Positions 52,948-63,022 of a DNA stretch of 64,000 nucleotides are shown here, piece after piece. This stretch comes from Flavobacterium defluvii (GTDB lineage: Bacteria > Bacteroidota > Bacteroidia > Flavobacteriales > Flavobacteriaceae): the NCBI RefSeq assembly GCF_900129555.1, contig NZ_FQWC01000003.1, positions 558,001 through 622,000 of the forward strand, read 5' to 3'. Positions within the stretch are counted from its first letter, which is position 1. The number at the start of each line of letters is the position of its first letter. The position numbers were made by a program, and so were the translations under genes. A model generated the notes under the pieces. That model saw only the letters and a program-made list of their open reading frames with translations, was not told the DNA's origin and did no database searches.

Positions 52948-53400
52948 ATGAAAGTTGTACTTCAAAGAGTTTCTGAGGCATCTGTAACAGTTGACAATAA
53001 AAAAACAGCAGATATTCAAAAAGGTTTATTGGTTTTAGTCGGAATTGAAGATGCCGATACTCAGGAAGACATTGATTGGCTTGCTGGAAAAATTATAAAA
53101 ATGAGAATTTTTGGAGACGAAAATGATGTTATGAACTGCTCGGTTCAGGATATTGATGGCGAAATTATTGTAGTTAGCCAATTTACGCTTCATGCTTCTA
53201 CAAAAAAAGGAAATCGTCCTTCTTATATAAAAGCTGCCAAACCAGAATTTGCGATTCCAATGTACGAAAACTTTGTAAAAACTTTAGAAAAAGAGTTTGG
53301 TAAAAAAGTACAAACTGGAATTTTTGGCGCCGATATGAAAGTAAATCTCTTAAATGACGGTCCAGTTACGATAGTTATGGATAGTAAAAATAAAGAGTAA
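52948..53400 (+). CDS. dtd: D-aminoacyl-tRNA deacylase
   Basis: 150 residues, full length. It removes D-amino acids (and achiral glycine from tRNA-Ala) mischarged on tRNA. Both active-site motifs are present: SQFTLHA and, near the end, NDGPVTIVMDS (the cross-subunit NxGPVT). The N-terminus MKVVLQRVSEASVTVDNK is also typical. It starts only 3 bases after the right arm of the helix-bundle cassette. Confidence 0.96.
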   Translation: MKVVLQRVSEASVTVDNKKTADIQKGLLVLVGIEDADTQEDIDWLAGKIIKMRIFGDENDVMNCSVQDIDGEIIVVSQFTLHASTKKGNRPSYIKAAKPEFAIPMYENFVKTLEKEFGKKVQTGIFGADMKVNLLNDGPVTIVMDSKNKE

Positions 53401-53442
53401 AAAATTAAACTCAACAAATGTTAAGAATTTCTAAAAATGATA

Positions 53443-53450
53443 TATATTTG
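53443..53450 (+). promoter_or_regulatory. -7 element upstream of the transglutaminase array
   Basis: TATATTTG, an exact TAnnTTTG match 16 bases before the first DUF3857 gene. A clear TTTG -33 element was not seen. Confidence 0.45.
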
Positions 53451-53466
53451 GCGAAATTACTAACCA

Positions 53467-55374
53467 ATGAAATGCACCTTTTACGGGATATTTTTTTTCT
53501 TATTTTCCCTTATTTCTTCTGCTCAGAAAATAGATTATTCTGCACTTACTATTCCTGATAGTCTTAAAGAAAATGCCAATGCTGTAGTTCGATTATATCA
53601 AACAGACATCGTTATCTCGTCTCAACGAAACATGACAATTAAAACCAATAGAGTTGTAACCGTTCTAAACGAAAAAGGAGCAAGAGCGGTTAATGCTGTG
53701 GAAAATTATAGTAAAAAAACTTCTGTAAACAATATCGAAGCAACCATTTATGATGCATTTGGAAAAGAAATTAAGAAAATTAAAAGAAAAGATTTTAAAG
53801 ATGTAAGTGCAGCAGATGGAGCTACTCTAGCTTCAGAAGGCAGATACATTTATTTAGAATATACGCCAATATCTTATCCATATACAATAGTCTACAATAG
53901 TGAAATTGAAACTTCAAATACTGCATTTATTCCAAGATGGATGCCTTTAAATGGGTATTATGTCAGCGTAGAAAAATCTATTTTAAATGTCACTTACCCA
54001 GAAAATTTAGGATTTAAAAAGAAAGAACTTCAGTTTTCAAATTTTAAAATAAAAAAAACAATCGATACGAATACACAGCTTTCGTATATAGCAACAAATA
54101 TATTAGCTCAGAAATACGAAGATTTAAGTCCGTCTTATGTAGATCTTTTTCCAAAGGTTTTAATGGGAATGGAACTTTTTCATTTAGAAGGAGTTGATGG
54201 TACTGCTAAAGATTGGGTTGATTTTGGGAAATGGTATTCTGAAAAAATATTATCCGGAACAACTGATTTACCAGAAGAAACGAAAACCAAAATAAAATCT
54301 ATTGTCGGGAATGAAAAAGATCCAATAAAGAAAGCTAAAATAGTTTATGATTTTGTACAAAAAAAATCGAGATATGTTAGTATTCAGATCGGTATTGGAG
54401 GATGGAAACCAATGCTTGCAACTGATGTAGATCGTTTAGGTTATGGGGATTGTAAGGCGTTGACTAATTATACAAAGGCACTTTTAAGCGCAGTTGATGT
54501 ACCATCTTATAATACTATTTTATATGGTGATGAATATAAAATGGATATAGCATCTGATTTTGTTTCGATGCAGGGAAATCATATGATCTTATCTATTCCT
54601 AATGGTGATAACTATACATGGTTAGAATGTACAAGTCAAGATGATCCTTTTGGCTATCAGGGAACTTTTACGGATGATCGTGATGTTCTGGTTATTAAAC
54701 CAGAAGGGGGAGAAATTGTTCGAACTAAAATTTACGATGATAAAGAAAATACTCAGGATAGTAAAGGAACTTATACCGTTGATGAGATTGGAAATTTTAC
54801 AGGAGTATTAAAAATAGCATCACAAGGCAGTCAATATGCTTCTAAAACTCTGGTAGAAACTATGCAGCCAAATGAAAAAGAAAAACATTACAAAGAGTAT
54901 TGGGATAATATAAATAATTTAAAATTAGGTAAAATAACTTTTACTAATGATAAAGAAAACATTCGTTTTGTTGAAGATGTTCAGGTTAGCGCGTCAAATT
55001 ACGGTACGCTTTCAGGAAACAAAATGATTTTTGCTGTCGATGCATTTAATCAAAATTCTGAAAATGTCAAACGAATTAGAAACCGTAAAAATCCATTTCA
55101 AATTCAACGAGGATATTTAGATACAGATGAAATTGAGATAAATCTTCCTGCAGGTTTTTCAATCGAATTTCTGCCATCAAATTTTGAGGTAAAAGGAAAA
55201 TTTGGAGAATATAAAACCGAAATCATTAAAAAAGACAATAACAAATTAATTTATAAGCGTTCGATGTTTTTAAACAAAGGAAAATACTCAAATAAAGAAT
55301 ACGATGAATACCGTTTGTTTATGGAACAAGTGTCAAGAAATGACAATGCCAAAATCATATTAAACAAAAACTAA
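53467..55374 (+). CDS. DUF3857/transglutaminase-like protein 1
   Basis: 635 residues with a signal peptide (MKCTFYGIFFFLFSLISSAQ). An N-terminal DUF3857 beta domain (about 30-230) is followed by a transglutaminase-like core with YGDCKALTNYTKALLSAVDV (nucleophile Cys329) and NHMILSIPNGDNYTWLEC supplying the His. The C-terminal beta part (DTDEIEINLPAGFSIEFLPS) is the DUF3858-like region. Such proteins are exported in Bacteroidota; the substrate is unknown. This first copy is the most divergent of the four tandem paralogs and the only one with an obvious catalytic His; the next copy starts 20 bases after it. Confidence 0.9.
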   Translation: MKCTFYGIFFFLFSLISSAQKIDYSALTIPDSLKENANAVVRLYQTDIVISSQRNMTIKTNRVVTVLNEKGARAVNAVENYSKKTSVNNIEATIYDAFGKEIKKIKRKDFKDVSAADGATLASEGRYIYLEYTPISYPYTIVYNSEIETSNTAFIPRWMPLNGYYVSVEKSILNVTYPENLGFKKKELQFSNFKIKKTIDTNTQLSYIATNILAQKYEDLSPSYVDLFPKVLMGMELFHLEGVDGTAKDWVDFGKWYSEKILSGTTDLPEETKTKIKSIVGNEKDPIKKAKIVYDFVQKKSRYVSIQIGIGGWKPMLATDVDRLGYGDCKALTNYTKALLSAVDVPSYNTILYGDEYKMDIASDFVSMQGNHMILSIPNGDNYTWLECTSQDDPFGYQGTFTDDRDVLVIKPEGGEIVRTKIYDDKENTQDSKGTYTVDEIGNFTGVLKIASQGSQYASKTLVETMQPNEKEKHYKEYWDNINNLKLGKITFTNDKENIRFVEDVQVSASNYGTLSGNKMIFAVDAFNQNSENVKRIRNRKNPFQIQRGYLDTDEIEINLPAGFSIEFLPSNFEVKGKFGEYKTEIIKKDNNKLIYKRSMFLNKGKYSNKEYDEYRLFMEQVSRNDNAKIILNKN

Positions 55375-55394
55375 CCAAAATCAAAAATAAACTA

Positions 55395-57410
55395 ATGAAA
55401 ATTAAAATTTTTAGTCTGGCAGTTCTATTATTGTTTATCTCAAAAACAGCTGCACAGGAATTTAAACTAGGAAAAGTTACTATTGAGGAACTAAAAGAAA
55501 AAAGACATTCTATAGATACAGCAGCAGTTGCTGCAATTCTATATAAAAAAGGAAGTGCTAGATTAGACTATAATCAAAACGATGGCTTTGTTTTAACAAC
55601 TGAAGTCGAAACTCGTATTAAAATATACAAAAAAGAGGGCTATACTTATGCTAATCAAACAATTGGTTATTCTGTTTTAGGAAACTCAAAAGAAAGCATT
55701 CAAATAACAGATGCCAATACTTTTAATTTAGTAAATGGAAAAATTGAAAAAACGAAGCTTAAAAGCGATGGAATATTTGACGAGTCAGTAAATAAATTTT
55801 TAGGCAGAAAAAAAATTACAATGCCTGGCATTGTTGAAGGGTCTGTGATTGAATTTAGATATGTAGTTAAATCTCCTTACGTATCATGGATGCGTGACTG
55901 GAATTTTCAATATGCGATTCCTGTAAACCATTCAGAATTTACAACTTACATACCTGAATATTACGTTTATAATGTAATGCAGAAAGGATATGTTTTTCCA
56001 AAAGTTACAAAAGACAGAAAGAGTGCTTCAATCATTTTAACGAGTAAAGAAAGACCTGATGCCCGTGGAAATGGTGGGGCAACTTCTTTTTCTCAGGATA
56101 AAATAGATTATTTTGAAGACAAAACTAATTATGTAATTGATAATGTGCCAGCAATAAAAGAGGAATCTTTTGTAAACAACATTGATAATTACAGAGCGGC
56201 GTTGTCTTACGAATTGTCAGTTGTTAAGTGGCCAAACACACCAATTAAGTCATATTCATCGGATTGGAACTCTGTTGTTAAAACAATTTATGATTATGAT
56301 GATTTTGGTCAAGAGTTAAATAAAACTGGTTATTTTGAGGAAGATATAAAAGCTGTTTTAGCAGGAACAAATACATCTGATGAGAAAATATTGGCACTTT
56401 TGAACTATGTTAAATCAAGAGTAAAGTGGGACGAATATGAAAGATATACTTGTGATAAAGGTGTAAAAAAAGCATATCAGGAAAAAGTTGGTAATTGTGC
56501 AGAGATAAACCTTATGCTTACTGCCATGTTAAGATATGCAGGTTTTACAGCAAACCCGGTTTTAGTGAGTACACGTTCAAACGGAATTCCTTTATTTCCT
56601 AACAGAACGGCATTTAATTATGTAATTGCGGCGGTAGAAACTCCAAACGGAAATATTTTACTTGATGCAACAGATAAATTCTCGACACCAAATACTTTAC
56701 CATTAAGAGTATTAAACTGGAATGGTCGTTTAATTAGAAAAGACGGGACTTCTGAAGAAGTAAATTTAATGCCTACAAAAATTTCTGGTGATAATGTATT
56801 TATGAATTATGCTATAGATGCAGAAGGTAAAGTTACAGGAAAAACCAGAAGACAGTATACTGATTACAATGCTATGATTACAAGAGACAATATCAGTAAT
56901 TTAAAAGAAGAAGAATACCTTGAAAAATTAGAAAACAAACATAACAAAATTGAAATTAGCGATTACTCTAAAACCAACGAGAAAGATATTCTGCAGCCTA
57001 TTATAGAAACATACTCTTTTGCCGGAACAAATTTATGTGAACTTATTGGCGGGAAAATTTATGTAAATCCGATGTTGTTTTTTACAGAAGACAAAAACCC
57101 GTTTACACAAGAAGTTAGAGAATATCCAGTAGATTTTAGTTATCCTTTTGCTGATAAATACAATATTACAATTCAAATTCCCGAAGGTTTTACAGTTGAA
57201 ACTTTACCGGCTCCAACGGTTGTTACTATGGAAGATAATCTGGGAACTTTTAAATTTAATATCGCAGCAAATGGGAATTCTTTGCAATTGTCAGTTTTAC
57301 ATCAAATCAACGAAGCAATTGTATCAGCAGAAAAATACGAAATGCTAAAAGATTATTATAAGGCAATGGTGGCTAAAGAAACCGAGAAAATAGTTTTAAA
57401 AAGAATATAA
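55395..57410 (+). CDS. DUF3857/transglutaminase-like protein 2
   Basis: 671 residues with a signal peptide ending near TAAQ. N-terminal DUF3857 region: FKLGKVTIEELKEKRHSIDT, ETRIKIYKKEGYTYANQTIG, PGIVEGSVIEFRYVVKSPY. Transglutaminase core: KVGNCAEINLMLTAMLRYAG with Cys368, then FNYVIAAVETPNGNILLDAT. Asn stands where copy 1 has the catalytic His, so activity is uncertain. C-terminal domain: YPVDFSYPFADKYNITIQIP, ending KETEKIVLKRI. Copies 3 and 4 repeat this plan; copy 3 starts 2 bases after this stop. Confidence 0.92.
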   Translation: MKIKIFSLAVLLLFISKTAAQEFKLGKVTIEELKEKRHSIDTAAVAAILYKKGSARLDYNQNDGFVLTTEVETRIKIYKKEGYTYANQTIGYSVLGNSKESIQITDANTFNLVNGKIEKTKLKSDGIFDESVNKFLGRKKITMPGIVEGSVIEFRYVVKSPYVSWMRDWNFQYAIPVNHSEFTTYIPEYYVYNVMQKGYVFPKVTKDRKSASIILTSKERPDARGNGGATSFSQDKIDYFEDKTNYVIDNVPAIKEESFVNNIDNYRAALSYELSVVKWPNTPIKSYSSDWNSVVKTIYDYDDFGQELNKTGYFEEDIKAVLAGTNTSDEKILALLNYVKSRVKWDEYERYTCDKGVKKAYQEKVGNCAEINLMLTAMLRYAGFTANPVLVSTRSNGIPLFPNRTAFNYVIAAVETPNGNILLDATDKFSTPNTLPLRVLNWNGRLIRKDGTSEEVNLMPTKISGDNVFMNYAIDAEGKVTGKTRRQYTDYNAMITRDNISNLKEEEYLEKLENKHNKIEISDYSKTNEKDILQPIIETYSFAGTNLCELIGGKIYVNPMLFFTEDKNPFTQEVREYPVDFSYPFADKYNITIQIPEGFTVETLPAPTVVTMEDNLGTFKFNIAANGNSLQLSVLHQINEAIVSAEKYEMLKDYYKAMVAKETEKIVLKRI

Positions 57411-57412
57411 GT

Positions 57413-59327
57413 ATGAAAATTTCAAGTTCAGTAATTGTTTTGTTTTTCCTTTTTATTATCAAGGTACAATCTCAAACTTACGAATTAGGGAAAGTAACTA
57501 TTGCTGAACTTGAAGAAAAAATGCATCCTCTTGATTCTGGTGCTGTCGCAGCAATTTTATTTTGCAAAGGAGTTTCTAAAATAGATGACAGCGATTCAGA
57601 AAATACGGTCCAGATGCGAATAAAAATCTACAGAAAAGAAGGTTATGACTGGGCAAATGCCCAGTTTGCGTTTCTAGCAGGAAAATTAAACACAATCAGC
57701 TTAACAGATGTCTTCACATACAATTTAATAGACGGAAAGATTGTAAAATCTAAACTCAAACCTGAAAGCGAGTTTATAGAAAAAAACAATATAATATTAT
57801 TGGATAAAGAAAATTACTTTCCCAGATGTAAAAGAAGGTTCAATTATCGAATATAAGGTTAAAAGTTATGGCGGTGGTATTCGGGATTGGAGTTTCCAAA
57901 AAAGCATTCCGGTTAATTATTCAGAATTTAAAACTATAATTCCTGATGCTTTTACTTTTAAGAAAAATGTTACTGGTTTTTTTGTTCCAAAAGTAAGTAC
58001 AAAGATAGCATCGAATACATATCATTATTTAGCACATGAAACAACCTATTCTCTTGAGAACCTTCCTGCAATGAGAGACGAGAGTTATGTTAATAATATA
58101 AAAAATTATTGTGCTTCTATTTCTCACGAACTTGAAACCATATCTATTCCGGGAACATTTTTTAAATCCTTTTCTACAAATTGGCCGGCTGTAGCCAAAA
58201 CAATTTATGAGTATGAAGATTTTGGTCCTGAATTAAATAAAACAGGATATTTTGAAGAAGATATAAAACTTCTTTTAGAAGGAAAAATAAAGCCTGAAGA
58301 TAAAATGACAGCAATTCTTAGTCATGTAAAAAACAATGTAAAATGGAATAATTACGTAGGATATGGATGTGACAAAGGTGTAAGAAAAGCTTATAAAGAA
58401 AAAATAGGAAATTGTGCTGACATTAATTTAATGCTTACTGCCATGCTCCGTTACTCAGGTTTAGAAGCAAATCCAGTTTTAATAAGCACTAGATCTAACG
58501 GTATTAATTTTTTTCCGAGTACCGAAGGTTTTAATTATGTAATAGCAGGTGTTCAAACTCCAACAGGAATAGCTTTATTAGATGCTACCGATGAATTTTC
58601 AACAATAAATGTGTTGCCATTAAGAGATTTAAACTGGATAGGAAGATTAATTCGAAATGACGGAACTTCTGAAACCGTAGATTTAATGCCTAAAAAAAAC
58701 TCAAACGATCTAATTTCTATGGGTTTTGATGTTAAAGCAGATGGGAGCATAGAAGGAAAAGCTAGAAGGCAATATTAAGATTATAATGCATTTAACTTTA
58801 GACAAAAAATATCTAAAGAAAATGAAGAAACTTATATTGAAAAATTTGAGAATGAAAGTGGAAAAATCGAAATAAGTAATTATAAAAGAACTAATCAGAA
58901 TGAAGTTTCAGAGCCTGTATCAGAATCATTTTCTTTTAAAGGAACAAATCTTTCTGAAATAATAGGAGATAAAATATATATAAATCCAATGCTATTTTTC
59001 TTAAACGAAAAAAATCCTTTTAAACAAGAAAAAAGAGAATATCCGGTTGATTTTGGATTTCCTTTTGCAAAGCGCTATGCTATTACTATCACACTACCAG
59101 ATAATTTCGAAGTAGAAAACCTGCCTAAGTCCTTAGGTCTGATTATGGAAGATAATTTGGGAGTTTTTAAATTTGATGTTGCCGTTGTGGATAAAAAAAT
59201 ACAATTATCAATGATACATCAAATCAACGAAGCAATATTTCCGGTAGATAAATACGAAATGCTTAAGGAATACTATAAAACGATGATTGCAAAGCAGACT
59301 GAAAAAATAGTTTTAAAACGAATATGA
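57413..59327 (+). pseudogene. DUF3857/transglutaminase-like protein 3, broken
   Basis: A third tandem copy, damaged twice. (1) Frameshift: one extra base in ataatattat (57791-57800). Reading across it gives NNIYYWIKKITFPDV, the same length as copy 2 at that place. (2) A TAA at 58776-58778, where copy 2 has Thr (RRQYTDYNA; here RRQY*DYNA), in an otherwise intact frame that runs on to 59327. The open pieces are 57413-57856, about 57800-58775 and 58779-59327. The nucleophile Cys survives (GNCADINLML, codon 58413-58415), and the rest of the protein is well kept, so decay is recent. A sequencing error could explain one lesion but hardly both. Confidence 0.85.
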
Positions 59328-61321
59328 AAATAAAATCTTCAAGTTTATTAATACTTCTGTTATTACTTTTATTTGTTTCCAAAACCAATTCTCAAAATTA
59401 TCAATTAGGAAAAGTTACAGTTGCTGAACTTAACGAAAAAGTACATCCAACAGACAGCAGTGCTGCTGCGGCTATTTTGTTTAAAAAAGGACGAACGTAT
59501 TTTAGTTATAATAAAGATGTTGGGTTCTCCGCCAATCATGTCTGCGAAGTCAAAATCAAAATTTATAAAAAAGAAGGTTTGAAATGGGCCGATCAAAAAG
59601 TTCGTTTTTACATTGGATATGACAACTTAAATGAAGATCGATTAGAGTTTTCGGATGCGGTAACTTACAATCTTGAAAATGGTGTTATTGTAAAAACAAA
59701 ACTTGAAAACCAAGGCTCATTTAAGAAAAAGATAAATAAATACTGGAAGGAAAAAGCCATTACACTGCCAAATGTAAAAGTTGGTTCTGTAATTGAATAT
59801 AAATATATTTTAAAGTCGGAGAATATTGTAAAGTTTCCTGACTTTGATATTCAATATGAAATCCCGGTAAATTATTTTTATTATAAAACAGAAATTCCGG
59901 AGTTTTATATTTATAAACCCATTTTAGTTGGAGGAATCCCGCTTGAAACGGAAAGTAAATTTGTTACGGGAAGTCAAACTTATGATAACCAATATAATCA
60001 GACAAATTCATTTTCATACCGACAAATCGATGCCTTTTATTCAGGAAAAAATGTTTCTGCCTTGACAGAAGAACCTTTTGTAAATAATATTGAAAATTAC
60101 AGAGGACAAATTAAACATGAATTAGAAAGAGTCCGCATGCCGGAACAGCCGGTTAAAGATTACGCTCTGACTTGGGAAGGAGTTGCTAAGACCATTTTTA
60201 ATGATAATAGTTTTGGAAAAGAACTTACTCAAAATAATTTTTTGATTGATGATGTAAAGCGTTTGCTTGGAAATGTCGAATCACAAAACGAACGATTAAA
60301 TCTAGTTTTTACTTACGTTCAAAACAGAATGAACTGGAATGAAATCAATGATTATTATACAGACAAAGGTGTTCAAAAAGCATATGCAGATCAAACAGGT
60401 AATGTCGCTGAAATAAACTTTATTCTAATAAATATGCTAAAACTGGCTGGAATAGATGCAAATCCGGTTTTAGTAAGTACAATAGAAAATGGACTTCCGG
60501 TTTATCCAACCAGAACAGGATTTAATTATGTTATTGCTGCTGCCGAAATTGATGGAAAGCAAATTTTACTTGATGCAACACACAAATATACATCGCCAAA
60601 TATTCTGCCCCTAAATGTTTTAAACTGGAAAGGGAGATTAATTAAAAAAGACGGAACTTCAATAGAAATAGATTTAGAGCCTTCATCTCCATCCAGAGAA
60701 AATTTTAATATGCTTGTAAAAATAGATAATGAAGGAAAAATGAATGGTCAGGTTAGAATTTTGCGTACAGATTATGACGCGTATAGATTTAGAGTTGAAA
60801 ACAGTGGTAAAACTCAGGGTAGTTATTTAGAGAAATTTGAAGAACAATTGGGTAATTTAAATATTTCAAACTATAAAATAGAAAATCAAAAGTCGAACAT
60901 CAAAGATCCAATTATTGAAACTTTTGCATTTATATCAAATAGCCAGTCGGAAATTATTGGCGGAAAAATATTTTTAAATCCGTTATTGTTTTTTACTAGA
61001 ACAAAAAATCCTTTTAATCAGGAAGTAAGAACAATGCCTGTTTATTTTGGTTATAAATCTCAGGAAAAATATAATATTAATTTAGAAATTCCTGAAGGTT
61101 ATACGATCGAATCAATGCCTTCGAAAATTAAAGTTGCATCAGAAAATAATGATTTGGTATATACGCTGAATTTCCTTTCAGAAGGAAACAAAATTCAAAT
61201 AAACTGCACAAATGAAATTAACAATAGTATTTTTGCTGCTGAGCAATATAAAGGTTTGAAAGATGTTTTTCAAAAAATTATTGCCAGTCAAAATGAAAAA
61301 ATTGTCCTTAAAAAAATATAA
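59324..61321 (+). CDS. DUF3857/transglutaminase-like protein 4, Cys-less
   Basis: 665 residues, intact, overlapping the end of copy 3 by 4 bases. A signal peptide is followed by the same N-terminal DUF3857 plan (NYQLGKVTVAELNEKVHPTD, CEVKIKIYKKEGLKWADQKV). In the transglutaminase core the nucleophile position is Val361 (TGNVAEINFILINMLKLAGI), where copies 2 and 3 have Cys, and the His position is Asn (FNYVIAAAEIDG). It should lack transglutaminase or protease activity and may be a binding partner of the other copies. It ends QNEKIVLKKI like its siblings. Confidence 0.92.
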   Translation: MKIKSSSLLILLLLLLFVSKTNSQNYQLGKVTVAELNEKVHPTDSSAAAAILFKKGRTYFSYNKDVGFSANHVCEVKIKIYKKEGLKWADQKVRFYIGYDNLNEDRLEFSDAVTYNLENGVIVKTKLENQGSFKKKINKYWKEKAITLPNVKVGSVIEYKYILKSENIVKFPDFDIQYEIPVNYFYYKTEIPEFYIYKPILVGGIPLETESKFVTGSQTYDNQYNQTNSFSYRQIDAFYSGKNVSALTEEPFVNNIENYRGQIKHELERVRMPEQPVKDYALTWEGVAKTIFNDNSFGKELTQNNFLIDDVKRLLGNVESQNERLNLVFTYVQNRMNWNEINDYYTDKGVQKAYADQTGNVAEINFILINMLKLAGIDANPVLVSTIENGLPVYPTRTGFNYVIAAAEIDGKQILLDATHKYTSPNILPLNVLNWKGRLIKKDGTSIEIDLEPSSPSRENFNMLVKIDNEGKMNGQVRILRTDYDAYRFRVENSGKTQGSYLEKFEEQLGNLNISNYKIENQKSNIKDPIIETFAFISNSQSEIIGGKIFLNPLLFFTRTKNPFNQEVRTMPVYFGYKSQEKYNINLEIPEGYTIESMPSKIKVASENNDLVYTLNFLSEGNKIQINCTNEINNSIFAAEQYKGLKDVFQKIIASQNEKIVLKKI

Positions 61322-61323
61322 TC

Positions 61324-61650
61324 ATGGATTTGAAAAATGCACAACTAGATGTTGATACCTGGATAAAAGAACATGGAGTTCGTTACTTTAACGAATTAAC
61401 CAATATGGCACAGCTTACAGAAGAAGTTGGGGAAGTAGCCAGAATTATTGCGCGTCGTTACGGAGAACAATCTGAAAAAGAAAGTGATAAGAACAAAGAT
61501 TTAGGAGAAGAATTGGCAGACGTTGTTTTCGTAGTTCTATGTTTAGCCAATCAAACAGGAATCGATTTACAAGCCGCTTTCGACAAAAAAATGGACTTAA
61601 AATCGGTTAGAGATAAAGATCGTCACAAAAACAATGATAAATTGAAATAA
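61324..61650 (+). CDS. MazG-like nucleotide pyrophosphohydrolase
   Basis: 108 residues, a single MazG-type all-helical domain. The metal-binding pattern is LTEEVGEVARIIARRYGEQS followed by DLGEELADVVFVVLCLANQT (the EExxE and ExxD motifs), as in small MazG/dUTPase-like pyrophosphatases that clear non-canonical NTPs. The ATG at 61324 lies right after the stop codon of transglutaminase copy 4, so it is probably transcribed with the array. Confidence 0.9.
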   Translation: MDLKNAQLDVDTWIKEHGVRYFNELTNMAQLTEEVGEVARIIARRYGEQSEKESDKNKDLGEELADVVFVVLCLANQTGIDLQAAFDKKMDLKSVRDKDRHKNNDKLK

Positions 61651-61779
61651 TTGTGAAATATTACTTATAAGTTTTGAATTATGAGTTTTGAATTTTGAAT
61701 TATGAATGGGGAGTGGTAAATTGCGGGGCTGAATTATGTTTCTAATCATTCATAATTCAATTCACAACTTACAATTAAA
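61648..61779. repeat. aattgtgaat inverted repeat without cargo
   Basis: A left cluster of TTGTGAA/TTTTGAATTATGA units (61670-61716) and a right cluster TCATTCATAATTCAATTCACAACTTACAATT (61747-61777, shown here only as an approximate run) are imperfect inverted relatives of the arms around the helix-bundle gene at 52520-52944. Here they enclose only about 30 bases and no gene. It may be an empty or decayed site of the same repeat. Confidence 0.5.
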
Positions 61780-61782
61780 AAA

Positions 61783-63012
61783 ATGAATTTAAAATTAAGA
61801 ACGAATCCGCAATTCACAATTGATGATTCGCAACTCAATATCACAGGTTCTAAAAGCGAAACAAACCGTTTATTATTACTAAAAGCATTATTTCCAAATA
61901 TTACTTTAGCCAATACTTCAAATTCAGACGACAGCGAAGTAATGCAGAAAGCATTAATTGGTAATGACGAAATTGTTGATATTCACCACGCCGGAACTGC
62001 AATGCGTTTCCTGACTGCATATTTTGCTGTAAACGAAGGCAGAGAAGTTGTTATGACAGGTTCAAGCAGAATGCAGGAACGTCCTATAAAAATTTTAGTT
62101 GATGCTTTAAGACAATTGGGAGTTGAGATCTCTTATGAAAAAGAAGAAGGTTATCCACCAATTAGAATTAAAGGAAAAAAAGTTACAGCTTCAAAAGTAA
62201 CTCTGGCGGCAAATGTGAGCAGTCAGTACATTTCGGCACTTTTATTAATAGCTTCAAAATTAGAAAATGGTTTAGAACTTACTTTAGAAGGAGAAATTAC
62301 TTCTATTCCATATATCAAAATGACTTTGGCTTTGCTAAAAGATTTAGACATACAAACAAGTTTTCAAGGAAACGTAATTAAAGTTTATCCAAAACAATTT
62401 GTAGAGTCAAAAGAAATGGTGGTAGAATCAGATTGGAGTTCGGCTTCTTATTTCTTTAGTTTAGTTGCATTATCTGATACTGCAAAAATTACATTAAGCA
62501 GTTATAAAGAAAATAGTTTACAAGGAGATTCAGAATTAGTTTCACTGTATGAAAAAATGGGTGTAAAAACGACTTTCCAAAACAATAAAATGACTTTGGA
62601 AAAAGTAGCTGGATTTAATTATCAGGATGTAAATTTTGAATTGAATAATACACCAGATATCGCTCAGACTATTGTTGTTACTTGTTTAGGTTTAGGAATT
62701 GGATGTCACTTAACCGGACTTCATACTTTAAAAATTAAAGAAACAGATAGACTTGAAGCTTTAAGAATTGAATTGACAAAATTAGGAGCGAATATTTCTG
62801 TAACTAATGATAGTTTAACTTTAGAACGTTCAGAAACTATTAATCATGATGTTCATATCGCAACATACAACGATCATCGTATGGCAATGGCATTTGCACC
62901 TTTAGCAATAAAAGTTCCAATTATTATCGATGATGCCGAAGTAGTTTCAAAATCATACCCAGATTTCTGGAACGATTTAAAAGCGTTGAATTTTCAAATT
63001 TCAGAATTGTGA
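61783..63012 (+). CDS. aroA: 3-phosphoshikimate 1-carboxyvinyltransferase
   Basis: 409 residues. EPSP synthase joins phosphoenolpyruvate and shikimate-3-phosphate on the way to chorismate. Signatures: LNITGSKSETNRLLLLKALF, DIHHAGTAMRFLTAYFAVNE, RPIKILVDALRQLGVEISYE, ANVSSQYISALLLIASKLEN, NDHRMAMAFAPLAIKVP. The HAGTAMRF form differs from the common NAGTAxRP of many bacteria, so it belongs to a divergent class of the enzyme. It feeds the Phe/Tyr operon (47120-51235) through chorismate but is a separate unit. Confidence 0.94.
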   Translation: MNLKLRTNPQFTIDDSQLNITGSKSETNRLLLLKALFPNITLANTSNSDDSEVMQKALIGNDEIVDIHHAGTAMRFLTAYFAVNEGREVVMTGSSRMQERPIKILVDALRQLGVEISYEKEEGYPPIRIKGKKVTASKVTLAANVSSQYISALLLIASKLENGLELTLEGEITSIPYIKMTLALLKDLDIQTSFQGNVIKVYPKQFVESKEMVVESDWSSASYFFSLVALSDTAKITLSSYKENSLQGDSELVSLYEKMGVKTTFQNNKMTLEKVAGFNYQDVNFELNNTPDIAQTIVVTCLGLGIGCHLTGLHTLKIKETDRLEALRIELTKLGANISVTNDSLTLERSETINHDVHIATYNDHRMAMAFAPLAIKVPIIIDDAEVVSKSYPDFWNDLKALNFQISEL

Positions 63013-63022
63013 AATTTTTGAA

